Positions 1 through 9,194 of a DNA stretch of 22,770 bases are shown here, piece after piece. The DNA comes from Chara braunii (lineage: Eukaryota > Streptophyta > Charophyceae > Charales > Characeae): positions 8,581 through 31,350 of the forward strand of contig BFEA01000374.1 in assembly GCA_003427395.1 (NCBI GenBank), read 5' to 3'. Made by a program: the position numbers and the translations under genes. The notes beneath the pieces are model-generated. The model worked only from the letters and a program-made list of their open reading frames with translations. It did not search any database and had not been told where the DNA came from. Position 1 is the first letter of the stretch. Each line of letters starts with the position of its first letter.

Positions 1-68
<68 letters not shown>
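1..68. repeat. (CT)n microsatellite
   Basis: Uninterrupted CT dinucleotides run from the first base to about 68, so the tract probably continues beyond the window. It is a pure pyrimidine strand. Similar tracts lie at 628-699 (opposite orientation) and 14919-15001. Confidence 0.97.
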
Positions 69-69
<1 letters not shown>

Positions 70-410
70 ATTTTCTCTTGTCCTCCTCCCTGTCGACTAC
101 TCCCTCTCCTTGTGTACTAGTAATTGCATATGAATGAGCGTCGTTGAGAGAACAGACAAAATATAATTACCCCTTTGCTCTGCCTCCTTTTGTAACTTGC
201 AAGTGGGCCGTAAAGGCACACGGGGATATGGGCAGCTGGCGCTCAACCATCATCTACGTGGCCAGCCTTGTACGTGATAGGCACAGTAAGAGGAAAACTG
301 CAAAAACAAAGAACATGGGAGGCCTCCCAATGCTGGCTGATGAAAAAATAATCAAGAAAACGATGTAGCATACTAACAAATGTACTGTGTCTCGTATTCT
401 TTTTGCCGTT

Positions 411-570
411 GGGATGGCCCATCTCGAGCGTGTTGCATTGCCTGTTTAAAGGTAAGGTTCTGAATAGATATTGACTTCACAAGCAAAACTGTCTCATTGG
501 TGGATTGGCTCATCTCGAGCATGCTTCATTGTCTGCAATATAGGTAAAGTTGCTGTGACTTTGGATCTAC
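411..570 (+). repeat. Diverged 91-bp tandem duplication
   Basis: The blocks starting near 411 and near 502 match: both carry GGAT(T)GGC(C/T)CATCTCGAGC, then CATTG(C/T)CTG, then AGGTAA(A/G)GTT. The core CATCTCGAGC sits at 420-429 and 511-520, an offset of 91 bp. Function unknown. Confidence 0.7.
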
Positions 571-611
571 TCATCTGGGCGGAATAGAGGAAGTTGTGGT
601 GATAATTTGTA

Positions 612-699
<88 letters not shown>

Positions 700-780
700 C
701 ATGCATGAAGAACAGAAGGGACAGACTGAGAGAGAAGACAGAGAGGGAGAGAGAGAGAGTGAGTCAGGGAGAGAAGAGAG
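612..780. repeat. Compound (AC)n(GA)n microsatellite with impure GA tail
   Basis: An (AC)n run at about 612-628 changes directly into (GA)n up to 699 and then into an imperfect purine-rich tail to about 780. The CT-rich complement gives spurious Leu-Ser open frames on the minus strand. Confidence 0.95.
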
Positions 781-999
781 TCACCTACCTTAGATGAGGA
801 TGTTGGTATTGGGTTGCTGAATTCTGCGCTGCTGAGCGCTTGGTGACTGGGACTTTGAAGCTGTTTAATGTGATAATTTGTTGGAATTTCTAAGCTGGGC
901 ATATCTGGACTTTGCATCTCTGGTCTCCAGTGTGGATTTCATGGAATCACTCAATGTGTGTGTGTGCTCAAGGTGTCAAGCAGAGAGGCTCAATGCAGT

Positions 1000-1012
1000 T
1001 GGTATCGGAGCT
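1000..1012 (+). other. Possible primer binding site for initiator tRNA-Met
   Basis: TGGTATCGGAGCT matches the common plant PBS TGGTATCAGAGCC at 11 of 13 positions, and both differences are transitions. In LTR elements the PBS follows the 5' LTR directly; here a CA lies just upstream at 995-996. A short match could be chance, but its place upstream of gag fits. Confidence 0.4.
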
Positions 1013-1835
1013 GGTAACTTGCTGCATCCGCTGGTGATGAACGCTGGCATGATTAAGGCCGCTGAGGAGGAGGTTGAGAGTTTGATAGTGGGGTTGAAGG
1101 CCGAAGAAGAAGTGGCAAGGTTGGGAGATGGTGATCACATACTTGCATGCAAGGGTCGCCGTGGAGCTTCATCGAACGAACGTTCACAAGTGAAGTGCAT
1201 CGCCCCCTACGCCCTGTATTTGCTTTAATGAATGAACGAATGTCTTGGTACCTTCCCACATCTTGGTGTCGCAACTGCTGGACAAAACACTTGGTGACAA
1301 TCTGATTGTGTCTAAAGTCAGCATCTGGTCAGACATATGTGTATGAAGTCGGTCGTGTCTAGGCTAGAAGCTCGGCAGTTGGATGTATCACCCATAAAGT
1401 AAGGAGCATGGGCATGAGCGGTGAGCGCGCGTAAAACAACTCGTCTAACCCTAAGACCAATACTGCCCGGCATGCGACCAAACCGGTGTTGATGCAGTGA
1501 GGAGCTATAAGTCTTGAGAGCGAACCTGTAGATTCTGGTGGGCACGACGTCCTGTTTGCATCGTTAAATAATTCCTGAGGTCCTTGTTGGCTGACCTTCA
1601 GCTGCTGGTTGCCCACCAGCCTGACAGGGTAGTTGTAGTGACACTGCGGGGAGGGACGAAATAGACAAGTCGGACTCCAATGTAGAACAGATAGTTGTGC
1701 CTTCAGTAACCATGGATGACTACCCACTGCTCGTCATGTTGACCCTGTCTGTGCTATGGGGTCCACTCCTCCGCTTCCTGTTTCCATTGGGGTTCCACCA
1801 GACTTGCGACATGAGTATTACCAACATGCGGTCTG
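1013..1835 (+). other. Element A 5' leader, mostly unrecognised
   Basis: This stretch lies between the PBS-like motif and the first gag-like coding remains. An acidic helical frame at about 1039-1228 (AAEEEVESLIVGLKAEEEV) might be a remnant of a Gag N-terminus or a leader peptide, but I recognise no domain. A 40-bp motif at 1545-1584 recurs in the element B leader. Nothing else is supported. Confidence 0.4.
1545..1584. repeat. 40-bp motif shared by both element leaders (copy 1)
   Basis: It matches 7775-7814 with four mismatches and no gap. The best-conserved part is CGTTAAATAATTCCTGAGG. Outside the 40 bp the two leaders do not align by eye. Each copy lies a few hundred bases upstream of gag. 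Confidence 0.75.
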
Positions 1836-2704
1836 GTGGGTCCACGCAACAATACACGACAAGTTGGAATTGATAGTAAATTGGTTGAGAAGAAGAAAGG
1901 GAAGGAGGAGAAAAAAAGAAAGAAAGAGGAGGATATAAAAAAAACATTGGAGCAGGAAAGGAAGAAGATGGAAGAGGAGAAAGAAAAGATTGAAAAGGAG
2001 ATGACGAAGAAGAATTGAAGAAAGAGTTGGAAGAAAAAGAGGAGGAAGAAGAAGGAGAAACATTAGAAAGAAGGAGAGCTAGACCAAAAAGAGAGGAGGT
2101 GGCAGAGAGCAGCTATGCTAGTGAGTTAAGATTATAGCAGGTGGAAGACATAGACTGCGTGGCGAAGTTTGGGTGTCATACAGAGATGCCAGATGAGACG
2201 GATCAAGAAAAAAGATGCATTCACCATCAAGATGGCATCTGCAGCAGATGATGAAGAGATACTTGTACTGTTGGAGGACAGGAGGAGAACCCTTGACCAA
2301 CGTTTGGTCCAACAGAAAAGGAAGGAGTATGAGGAGAAGAAGAGGTTGAAGTTAAGGAGAGATTGAACCTCCTCACTGGCACACTGCTGCACACCACCCA
2401 AGAGTTGACTGTGCTGCAAAAATCCGTTGGAAAGATAGAACGGCATCCGGAGGAGTTCCAGGGAAAGTGGAACAACTACTTAAGTGCCTCCTCGCACATG
2501 GTCAATAAGAGAATAGTCGACTACGGCCATCAGTTAGACGGAATCTTCACCCAGAAATTGCAAAGCATCATCGCGTCCATAGTAGTAGGAGGCGGCGGTG
2601 GTGGAGGAGATGGTGGAGATGATGGCGATGATAAGAAAGGAAAGGGTCCCATGAAGGATGGAGGAAGGAAAGGAGGAGAAGATAAATCTAAGGGAGGTGA
2701 GTGA
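1836..2704 (+). pseudogene. Element A gag, N-terminal charged coiled-coil region (broken)
   Basis: The protein is strongly coding-like but scattered over frames. At 1836-2018 it is almost only Lys and Glu (for example KKRKKEEDIKKTLEQERKK). The K/E-rich run continues in another frame to a TAG near 2135, then again at 2169-2366 (ending VQQKRKEYEEKKRLKLRRD), and at 2363-2704 (a region of about 70 residues followed by a Gly/Asp/Lys-rich tail, GGGGGGGDGGDDGDDKKGKG). This looks like a long coiled coil before a Gag capsid. The GA-rich DNA may itself be expansion-prone. Identification as gag rests on position directly upstream of a capsid-like segment; no motif proves it. Confidence 0.55.
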
Positions 2705-2713
2705 AGGGAAAAG

Positions 2714-3361
2714 ATGAAGCTTAAGGTCCCTTGGCCGTACACTGGGAAGAGGGAAAAGAGCATTTTCCACTGGGAGGCAGCAATGGATACTTACCTGTAC
2801 GCGCAGTTGATTCCATATCGGGACCTCGTACTTATGGCGAGTTCGTGCCTAGGGGGGGTCGCAACAACTTCTGCTATTTCGTTAGTGAAGGAGGTCGGGC
2901 GCACCTCGATGGTGCAGTACTCACAGCGAACTAGGATAGAGGACTTCTTCAAAGCGTTGAAAGACTGGTTCGAAGATAAGAACTTAACTTGTCGAACAAA
3001 CTCCCTCATCCTTAACATTGGTGACCACAAGTGGAAGAGTGCGTCAACACTCAAGGCCACCATAAACGAGTTGCTGCAATGTCCGGATCATGGACTGACC
3101 CCCGCTCAGATTCTTAACAACTTTGCTAGAGCGCTGCCAGAACCTCGCAAGACCCAGTTATACCCCCGTACCAAAGAGGAAGGGATGACTTATGAAAAGT
3201 TGAGTAAGATAGTTGTGGATCATGTTGGTTTCCTCCAAGAGGAAAATTACTGTAATTATTGGAAGGACTTAAGGCCGGCAAGAGGTGGAAAGATAGGACC
3301 ATATCCGACATTATTGAGGGGAAGGATAATCTGCTGGTCACCTTCGAGGAAGGAGGTGTAG
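2714..3361 (+). pseudogene. Element A gag capsid-like domain (Retrotrans_gag type)
   Basis: An open segment of 215 codons starts MKLKVPWPYTGKREKSIFHW. The opening (a short hydrophobic strand, then a charged stretch and a Trp-containing helix) and the mid part with FFKALKDWFEDKN and TINELLQCPDHGLTPAQIL are typical of plant gypsy capsids that pack the RNA genome into particles. The last 15 or so residues are read in the wrong frame: from about 3340 the + frame one base on carries the acidic linker and the RGG region. The frame change is probably a single indel. It starts 10 bases after the stop of the upstream gag piece. No homologue could be searched, so the family call is by pattern. Confidence 0.65.
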
Positions 3362-3810
3362 AGTCATTGCCATATGACCAGATAGATTATGGTTTGGAAT
3401 AGGTTAACAACAACCAAGTAGCCCGGGGAGGGGACTATGGGGCAGTTGCAGCCCGTGGGGGAGGGTGACATGGTAGAGGCCAAGGTAGAGGAGGTTGAGG
3501 CCGAGGAAGAGGTGGAGGTCGAGGACCCGCTGCCCAGAGGGGTGGTGGCGAAGGTAGCTACTACGCGGGAGGTAGGGGTTATGGTCCCTCGAAAGGTGGT
3601 AGAGGTTCTCCCTTCATAGGGGGTAGAGGTAGAGGTAGGAATTGGTGGTCGTACCCAGAGCACCCGAGAATAGTTGAAAGCAAACCTTGGTTGGAGATGG
3701 GTATAAACGAAAAGGTATGGAATGATCGTCGCAAGGCAGGGCAATGTTTCAAGTGTGGTGACCCCGACCACATTGTTCCTTTTTGTCCATATTGGTACCA
3801 AAGGGAATAA
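3340..3810 (+). pseudogene. Element A nucleocapsid: RGG-rich region plus CCHC zinc knuckle
   Basis: One frame runs through this region and contains three stop codons, at 3400 (TAG), 3466 (TGA) and 3496 (TGA). Between about 3410 and 3640 it is dominated by RGG, GRG and GGR repeats, an RNA-binding composition. It is followed by a canonical knuckle at 3745-3786, CFKCGDPDHIVPFC, with C-x2-C-x4-H-x4-C spacing; this binds zinc and nucleic acid during packaging. The two TGA stops sit where the surrounding pattern would have CGA (Arg), and the TAG fits CAG, so C-to-T decay explains all three. The frame ends at TAA 3808-3810. Confidence 0.8.
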
Positions 3811-4025
3811 CCAGCAGAGGTTGCAATCGCCGCTACGGGGACTGCGGACTTGGACAGGAAGATAGAAGCGCGCGCTGAGCAGGCACCCTCCTGTCCGAAG
3901 ATCCCATTGGCAGAGACTGTTGTAGACCTCCACCTAGCTAGTTGTCCAGAGATTGCTTGTGCTTGGACCTCTCTAGGTGGTTCCCTCGCAAGCATTGGTG
4001 ATGAACTGATCACTCGTCGCCGCGC
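3811..4025 (+). other. Element A gag-to-protease linker, unrecognised
   Basis: About 215 bases between the knuckle and the protease. An open + frame covers most of it (from 3850), but no motif is seen. In gypsy elements this stretch is normally a low-conservation linker. Confidence 0.4.
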
Positions 4026-4479
4026 TTGGGCCGAAATGAAGAAGTCGAAGGGGCAGCTAATAATAGCAGTTGTAGAATTAAAGAAAGGATAGGCACATTA
4101 GTAGACAGCAGGTCGACGCGTAGTTGTATTAGTAGAAGAGGGTTGCAGAAGATGCACCCAGGAATGAAGGTGAAGAAGCTTGATGAGCGGGTCATTAGTA
4201 AATTGGCCGGTAATAGAGAGATGCTAGTGAGTGAGTATGCCGAAGGGCTTAAGGCATACTTCTGGTTGGAGGCAAGGGGGAAGGTGGAGAGAGTTTTAGA
4301 CTCAATGACACTCTTTAGTGAAGGACGTCCTTCCTTTTGACATGATTTTGGGAACTGATTGGGGCGACGCCGCGTATGTTGAGGTTAAGATGGGCGAGCA
4401 CGAGTGCTGGCTGCCCAGTCCCATATGTGGGAAAAAGAAGTTGCGTTTGTTTCATGCATCCGGAGTAGAGAGTAGTTAG
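4026..4479 (+). pseudogene. Element A aspartic protease (broken active site)
   Basis: The frame 4026-4340 contains GTLVDSRSTRSCISRRGLQK, which matches the retropepsin active-site region. The usual D-S/T-G has become D-S-R, a Gly-to-Arg change that one G-to-A transition could make. After a frameshift near 4335, the next frame carries MILGTDW, the conserved C-terminal protease motif (ILGxDW). Retropepsins cut the Gag-Pol polyprotein. Loss of the active-site glycine plus the frameshift makes this copy dead. It is followed by a degraded linker to the RT. Confidence 0.75.
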
Positions 4480-4639
4480 TCCCTTTGTTGTATGATTGCC
4501 CCCGTTCGCCAGACACGTGGTCAAGAATGACCTTGCCGAACAGGTGTCCGTTGCCTATGTGAGACCGGTTAGTGAAGGGAAAAAGGAAGTGTTAAGTGCA
4601 AAGGTTGTTAGACGAGTTCGTTGTTGTGGGAGAGGCCCC
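4480..4639 (+). other. Element A protease-to-RT linker
   Basis: Degraded linker with stops in every frame and no motif. Its position agrees with the variable spacer before the gypsy RT. Confidence 0.4.
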
Positions 4640-5324
4640 GAGTGGAGTATTGGAGAGGGAGACCAAGCGTCGGATAGACGTAGAACCCGGTAGCTGGATT
4701 CCCAAGGGCCCCATCTATGGTATGTCTCCCAAGGAGCACGATGAGTAACACAGACAGTTAGATGAGTTAGTAAAAAAGGGGTGGATCAAACCAAGTTCTT
4801 CGCCATATGGGGCACCGGTCTTGTTCGTGTCGAAGAAAGAAGGCAATCTGCGTACGTGTATAGATTATAGGGGACTTAATGCAATAACCATAAAGAATGT
4901 TGAGCCATTACTGTGGATAGGCGATCTCCTGGATAGAGTGCAGGGTTGTAAGTATTTCTCGAAGATAGACTTGAATTCGGGTTACCATCAAATTGAGGTA
5001 TTGCCCAAGGATCAACACAAGACAGCCATTAGAACTCGATATGGCCACTACGAGTTTTTGGTCATGCCGTTTGGGTTGACTAACGCCCCTGCTACTTTCC
5101 AGCATTGTATGAATGAACTTTTCCGTGATTGGTTAGACAAATTTGTTGTTGTATATTTGGATGATATTTTGATTTTCAGTAAATTGTTGGAAGAACACCA
5201 ACAACAGTTAAATTTAGTGTTAAGTAAGTTGCGCGACGCACAGTTTAAGTTGAACCCAAAGAAATGTGAGTGGGCCAAGCGTCCGGTATTATATTTGGGA
5301 CGTGTTGGATGTAGATGGAATTAA
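4640..5324 (+). pseudogene. Element A reverse transcriptase (fingers/palm)
   Basis: The RT frame is recognisable from about 4640, with one TAA at 4746-4748, and is open from 4749 to 5324. Visible motifs in order are [20 protein letters not shown], then [30 protein letters not shown] with a catalytic Asp, [13 protein letters not shown], and [10 protein letters not shown] with the YLDD box near 5154-5165. These are the core motifs of Ty3/gypsy RT, which copies the element RNA to DNA. A frameshift around 5310 ends the open segment; the thumb continues in another frame. The catalytic residues remain, so the palm is the best preserved part of element A. Confidence 0.92.
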
Positions 5325-5965
5325 ATCGGAAGACGCTAAGATAGCAGCAACCAGGGATTGGCTGACACCACACACTTTGATAGACCTACGATCGTTCCTT
5401 GGTCTGGCCAACTATTACCGCAAGTTCGTATGAAACTTTACTGTAATAGCTGCTCCGTTGCGCAGGCTGTTGAAGAAAGAGACAATCCGTAGATGGGATA
5501 AATATTGTACTTCAACCTTTAAGTGTCTAAAGAAGTGCTTGATAGAGTACCTGGTTCTGAAGATCGTTGATACATGCTTGTCGTTTATAAGTACACTAGT
5601 CAATACAAGATAGGTGCTGTACTCCAACATAATGATGAAAATGGGTACAAACCTGTTGAGTTCATGTCCTGTAGACTACCTAGTGAGAAGGTCGCCTCTT
5701 CTACATATGAGAGAGAGTTGTTTGCTCTTAGAGAAGCCTTGAATCGTTGGCAACACTATCTCCTAGGTTGACATTTCAAAGTGTATTCAGACCATGAGAC
5801 ACTTCGCTGGCTGAAAACCAGGCTAGAATGACACCTAAGTTGACGAGGTGGGCTGGGGAGATTGATCAGTTTGACTTCGGACTGAAGTCAGTCAAAGGGA
5901 AATATAGCGTTGTCGTTGATGCGCTAAGTAGGTAGGCAGGCTTCTTCGGTGTCATTGTAACATAC
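5325..5965 (+). pseudogene. Element A RT thumb/connection and RNase H (broken)
   Basis: The RT tail is visible as LRSFLGLANYYRKFV, interrupted by TGA at 5431-5433. The RNase H part at 5574-5771 reads IGAVLQHNDENGYKPVEFMS, then YERELFALREALNRWQHYLLG, stopped by TGA at 5769. It continues as SDHETLRWLKT and, after a one-base frameshift near 5820, as FDFGLKSVKGKYS and VVDALSR, with TAG at 5933-5935. RNase H removes the RNA strand of the hybrid. Of its four acidic catalytic residues, the first (normally in a DAS motif) is replaced (KYTS), while the YEREL Glu, SDHE Asp and VDALSR Asp remain. The two TGA stops and the TAG each fit C-to-T changes. Confidence 0.85.
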
Positions 5966-6413
5966 TTGGATGTGGGCGCTGAATTACAGGAGAAAATTAA
6001 GTCTGCCTACACTAGTGGTCCAGTCTATAGTCAGTTGATTAACAAAGTGAAGATGGCACCACACGAAGTTCCAGATTATAAAGTGACCCATGGACTACTG
6101 TTTGAGAAGATGGACGTGCACGGTAGACTGTGCATATCAAACAGTGAAGAGATTCGCAGTCTAATCCTAGGGGAATGTCACGACACTGAGGGACACTTCG
6201 GTTGGAGGAAAATGTACGCTAACCTCCTACGTTCCTATACATGGACCGGAATAAAACATGACTGCATAGCCTATGTTCAAGGCTGCAAAGTATATCAGAG
6301 AAACAGCAGTAGCACGCAGCCTCCCCTGGTTTACTTAGACCGCTACCTATACCGTCAGGTCCCGGAGACTCCGTGTCTATAGACTTTATGGACACTAAGG
6401 TGAGAAGTAGGGA
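5966..6413 (+). pseudogene. Element A integrase N-terminus: zinc domain and start of core, truncated
   Basis: The 138-codon segment contains the HHCC zinc region: ECHDTEGHFGWRKMYANLL, then DCIAYVQGCKVYQRN. The last cysteine of the CxxC pair is Tyr, one G-to-A change from Cys. A one-base deletion near 6327 shifts the frame; the next frame carries the linker and SIDFMDTKVRSR, whose DFMD has the first catalytic Asp. Homology stops at 6413, where the sequence switches to the opposite strand of a second copy of the same region. The second and third catalytic acids (D and E of the DDE triad) are therefore absent. Confidence 0.85.
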
Positions 6414-6903
6414 TGCCCGTAGTCTTTCACCCGATGATTGAAGAACTCCCAAATTACTAAATCCGTTCTAGCTTCAGCAGGAAGTGGTACAAAAACAGCA
6501 AACTTGCTAAATTTGTCCACTATCACCATAACTTGGCTCTTCCCATTCCTACTTCTCACCTTAGTGTCCATAAAGTCCATAGACACAGAGTCTCCGGGAC
6601 CTGACGGTATAGGTAGCGGTCTAAGTAAACCAGGGGAGGCTGCGTGCTACTCCTGTTTCTCTGATATACTTTGCAGCCATGAACATAGGCTATGCAGTCA
6701 TGTTTCATTCCGTTCCATGTATAGGAACGTAGGAGGTTAGCGTACATTTTCCTCCAACCGAAGTGTCCCTCAGTGTCGTGACATTCCCCTAGGATTAGAC
6801 TGCGAATCTCTTCACTGTTTGATATGCACAGTCTATCGTGCACGTCCATCTTCTCAAATAGTAGTCCATGGGTCACTCTATAATCTGGAACTTCGTGTGG
6901 TGC
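6056..6903. repeat. Large inverted repeat in integrase (358-bp arms, 132-bp spacer)
   Basis: The left arm 6056-6413 equals the reverse complement of 6546-6903. I count about 10 mismatches in 358 positions with no gaps, so roughly 97% identity; most differences are transitions. The spacer 6414-6545 continues the right arm's integrase on the minus strand. The transcript could fold into a long hairpin. Confidence 0.95.
6414..6903 (-). pseudogene. Inverted integrase fragment (zinc domain and part of core)
   Basis: Read on the minus strand from 6903 to 6414, this repeats element A's integrase: APHEVPDYRVTHGLLFEKMD, GECHDTEGHFGWRKMYANLL, then, after the same frameshift as in A, MSMDFMDTKVRSRNGKSQVM and VIVDKFSKFAVFVPLPAEAR up to the WEFFN region. 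It reaches 132 bp further into the core than A does and then ends at the junction. The CxxC pair has the same Cys-to-Tyr defect as A. At its other end (6903/6904) it joins an LTR-like fragment, so a 135-codon minus frame runs chimerically into that fragment. It encodes no complete protein. Confidence 0.9.
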
Positions 6904-7125
6904 AAACGACATTGGCCGATATTTGCTCATACTTCGGGAAGCTGTTGATGTCACCAATAGCATTGTCGATAGGTTAGATAGGATCTGCCATTTGTAGTTT
7001 GGGCGCCAAGCGCCAAATAGGGATTCAACATTGGTTCATTGTTGTTGATGAAGATAATATTCCAACATTGTCACTTGTGAGCTTTTGTTGTGCTCTTATT
7101 TGGTGGAACTCGAGTTGCAATTTTG
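6904..7125 (+). repeat. 5'-truncated LTR fragment of element B (copy 1)
   Basis: It aligns without gaps to 21895-22116, offset 14991, with about 24 mismatches in 222 positions, mostly transitions. The left limit is exactly the end of the inverted integrase arm; the five bases GGTGC at 6899-6903 fit both sides and may be microhomology. The right limit, after GAGTTGCAATTTTG, is where the copies diverge. The position upstream of gag fits a 5' LTR remnant. Confidence 0.8.
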
Positions 7126-8360
7126 CTTTTCTGGTGTGTCTTCTGCTTATGAGGTGCTTGCACGCGGTGAGCGGGGTGAGCGATCGTGGGTAGCATGCAG
7201 TGAGAAGGGCGAAGGCAAGCAGGCGACCCAGGTGGAGAGGGGTATCGCCAGGAAGACTGTGTGGTGATATTGGGTGTTCGCAGTGTGATGAGAACTATCT
7301 GATGTGCAATTGATGCTGAGGTGGAACGGCGGTATAATGCTGGTTGTGCCGAAGCAATGATTAGTCATCGCAATCGACGTCAGGTCATCTGGTGAGAATA
7401 TTTGTGGTTGGGGGCAGCTATTCTGAGGTACGTTGTTCTTAACCTTATCTTCCCTCTTCGACACTTCTTACCGTGAGGATGTGTGTTCTGTCTGGAGAGT
7501 CCTCTCATGTGAGGAGTCGAGTGCGCTCAACCTTGAGAGTCGGCATTGTTCACGTGGAGCATCTGGTTGCCATCTGAAGGGCCCTGGACGAAGCACTGGG
7601 TCACGGTCACCATGCCAACCCACCGGGAGTAGAGCAAGCATGCTTTGCTGCTTTGTCCTTTGTCTGCTAGCTACGCTATAGAGAGGTCAGGAGGGGCAGG
7701 CCAGCCCTACAGGGGAGATGAGAACCGGATGTCTATAACTAAATACCGGCGGGTTACCTTCCATTGGCTATGATCGTCGTCCTGTTTGCGACGTTAAATA
7801 ATTCCTGAGGACCTCGGGGACCGTCCTTAAAATGCCTCTTGATCAGCCAATCGGTCGGTGCAAGGCTCACTGCACGCGAGGGTAACCATGGTGCAGGGCT
7901 GGCCAGCTCAACATTAACTTGGGGCACAGGGGCGGGCCATGTGCACACCTTTAGACACGCACGCTATCTGGATTGCTCAGGAATGCTGACGTCAAGTAAC
8001 ATCAAGAAGAATTGAGGGTGGGTTAGATTTCAGGTGATAAGTTCGAGAACAATCGCACTCTGCAAACAACCATACAAATGATTCTATTTTTATTTTGATT
8101 AGTTAGATGTACAACCATTAACACATCTGACAAACAACATAGGTAGAACTATTTGTTTCTCCTTATCTGCTTTCTGTTTGCGAACTAGTCAAATAAAATA
8201 GTTTCGTTTGTAGGAATTTGGACTTACCTTGAACCCAAATGTGTATTGTCTAATAATGCCACCAATTATTTATTTTTATTATTTTAAATCGGTCTGAGCA
8301 CTACGCTGCGTTAGGCAATTGAGTGTACCCTAGTGCAGATAGTGCACAGTGCTGTAGCAT
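7126..8360 (+). other. Element B 5' leader, unrecognised
   Basis: About 1.2 kb between the LTR fragment and gag. I see no coding region and no clear primer binding site. It contains the 40-bp leader motif (7775-7814) and a markedly AT-rich stretch at about 8070-8300. The frames at 7433-7681 and 7754-7948 (minus) show no recognisable protein. Confidence 0.45.
7775..7814. repeat. 40-bp motif shared by both element leaders (copy 2)
   Basis: Partner of 1545-1584, with four mismatches in 40. It begins 586 bases upstream of the gag ATG at 8361, a distance broadly similar to that between the first copy and element A's gag remains. Confidence 0.75.
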
Positions 8361-9194
8361 ATGAGTGACAGGGAGAACCCTGATCCGGACGATCGGATCC
8401 TGCGTTCATCAAGCCGTAGACGCCCATTGGTCCACGTAGCGTTAGGACCCGAGGGTGACCATCTTCTGTTCTCCCAGGCTAGGGAGAGACAGCAGCAGCA
8501 GAGGAGGGCAAGGGACGCGGAGGCAAGCAAAGCTTTCGCAAGTGAGGCAGCTACCTCAACAGCCAATATGGCCACCTCTGTGCAACAGAGTTCCCAGGTC
8601 AGTAGTTCAGGGACTGTCGGGGCGACGGTCTCACAAACCCAGAGTCAGTCCGCTGGTGTTATGGCAAGCCAGCAAACAGTGTTAACTCCCGAGGAGATCG
8701 CCATCCAGCGAGCAAGCGCTCGCGAGGCACAACTACAGCAGGCATTAGATGAGATACGGGCAGAGAAAGCAAGAATGATCAGACGAGGGTCTAGGATGCA
8801 GCAGAGGCAAGCGAACATCAAGGAGTTAGAGGAGATGGACCTGACGAACATGGATGACGATGTAAGGACCGTTAGGACAGTCCTGCTAGATGTAGTGGAG
8901 ATGCATGACTACCATACGTCACTCTTGCAAGACATTCAGAGGTGCCTGGCCCGTGGTACAACCTCTGTTTGTCCACCGGTAACTGCAGTAGCCCCATTTA
9001 CAGTTTCTCCAGCTTCAGGACAGGCCGCTTCCCATCTGGTTATGCCTTTGAAAGGCGGGTTCTAAGCAGGACCTAGTGTACATATTCCTATTCAGAAAGT
9101 GTTTTCCCAGCCTTCGTTGCAGACTGTCGTAACAAGGCAGCCTGTCGTCTCGCAGCCAGCACAGCTGCAAGGCACATAGCCCCAACAGCAGCTA
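8361..9194 (+). pseudogene. Element B gag N-terminal region, Gln/Ser/Ala-rich
   Basis: ATG at 8361 opens a 234-codon segment beginning MSDRENPDPDDRILRSSSRR. It includes a Gln/Arg helix (RERQQQQRRARDAEASKAFA), a Ser/Thr/Gln-rich stretch, and an Arg/Glu coiled-coil-like part with ALDEIRAEKARMIRRGSRM. The same frame continues past TAA 9063-9065 and TAG 9177-9179 into a Gln/Pro/Val-rich linker (SQPAQLQG, QQPAPQASQPG), so these are stops inside the gene, not its end; both fit C-to-T changes in Gln codons. The frame then enters the capsid. This part probably corresponds to a matrix-like region, but I see no known domain. Confidence 0.7.

Larger units (their letters stand above)
69..999. other. Unassigned DNA, possible remains of element A 5' LTR
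   Basis: No coding region is supported here. The stretch holds a 91-bp tandem duplication (411-570) and a compound microsatellite (612-780), listed separately. It lies directly upstream of a primer-binding-site-like motif at 1000, so part of it could be the 5' LTR of element A. No second LTR copy survives downstream of A to test this, because A's 3' end is replaced by an inverted segment. The short open frames here are made of simple repeats. Confidence 0.35.
1000..6413 (+). mobile_element. Element A: degenerate Ty3/gypsy LTR retrotransposon, 3'-truncated
   Basis: The domains follow the Ty3/gypsy order: gag, CCHC knuckle, aspartic protease, RT, RNase H, integrase. All on the + strand and broken by many frameshifts and stops. 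The left end is set at a primer-site-like motif; the true LTR was not delimited. The element stops at 6413, just after the first integrase core motif (DFMD), where it meets an inverted copy of its own integrase. It lies in the same orientation as element B and directly 5' of it. Its pol resembles B's, but the gag proteins look unrelated, so they are different families. It is non-functional. Confidence 0.85.

Noticed and set aside
494-917. Minus-strand open frames rich in Leu-Ser (494-706 and 567-917)
   Set aside because: They are translations of the (GA)n/(CT)n microsatellite and have no independent protein signal.
3364-4013. Minus-strand open frames of 189 and 144 codons
   Set aside because: They are shadows of the RGG-rich gag region; their Thr/Ser/Pro bias is the complement of Gly/Arg codons.
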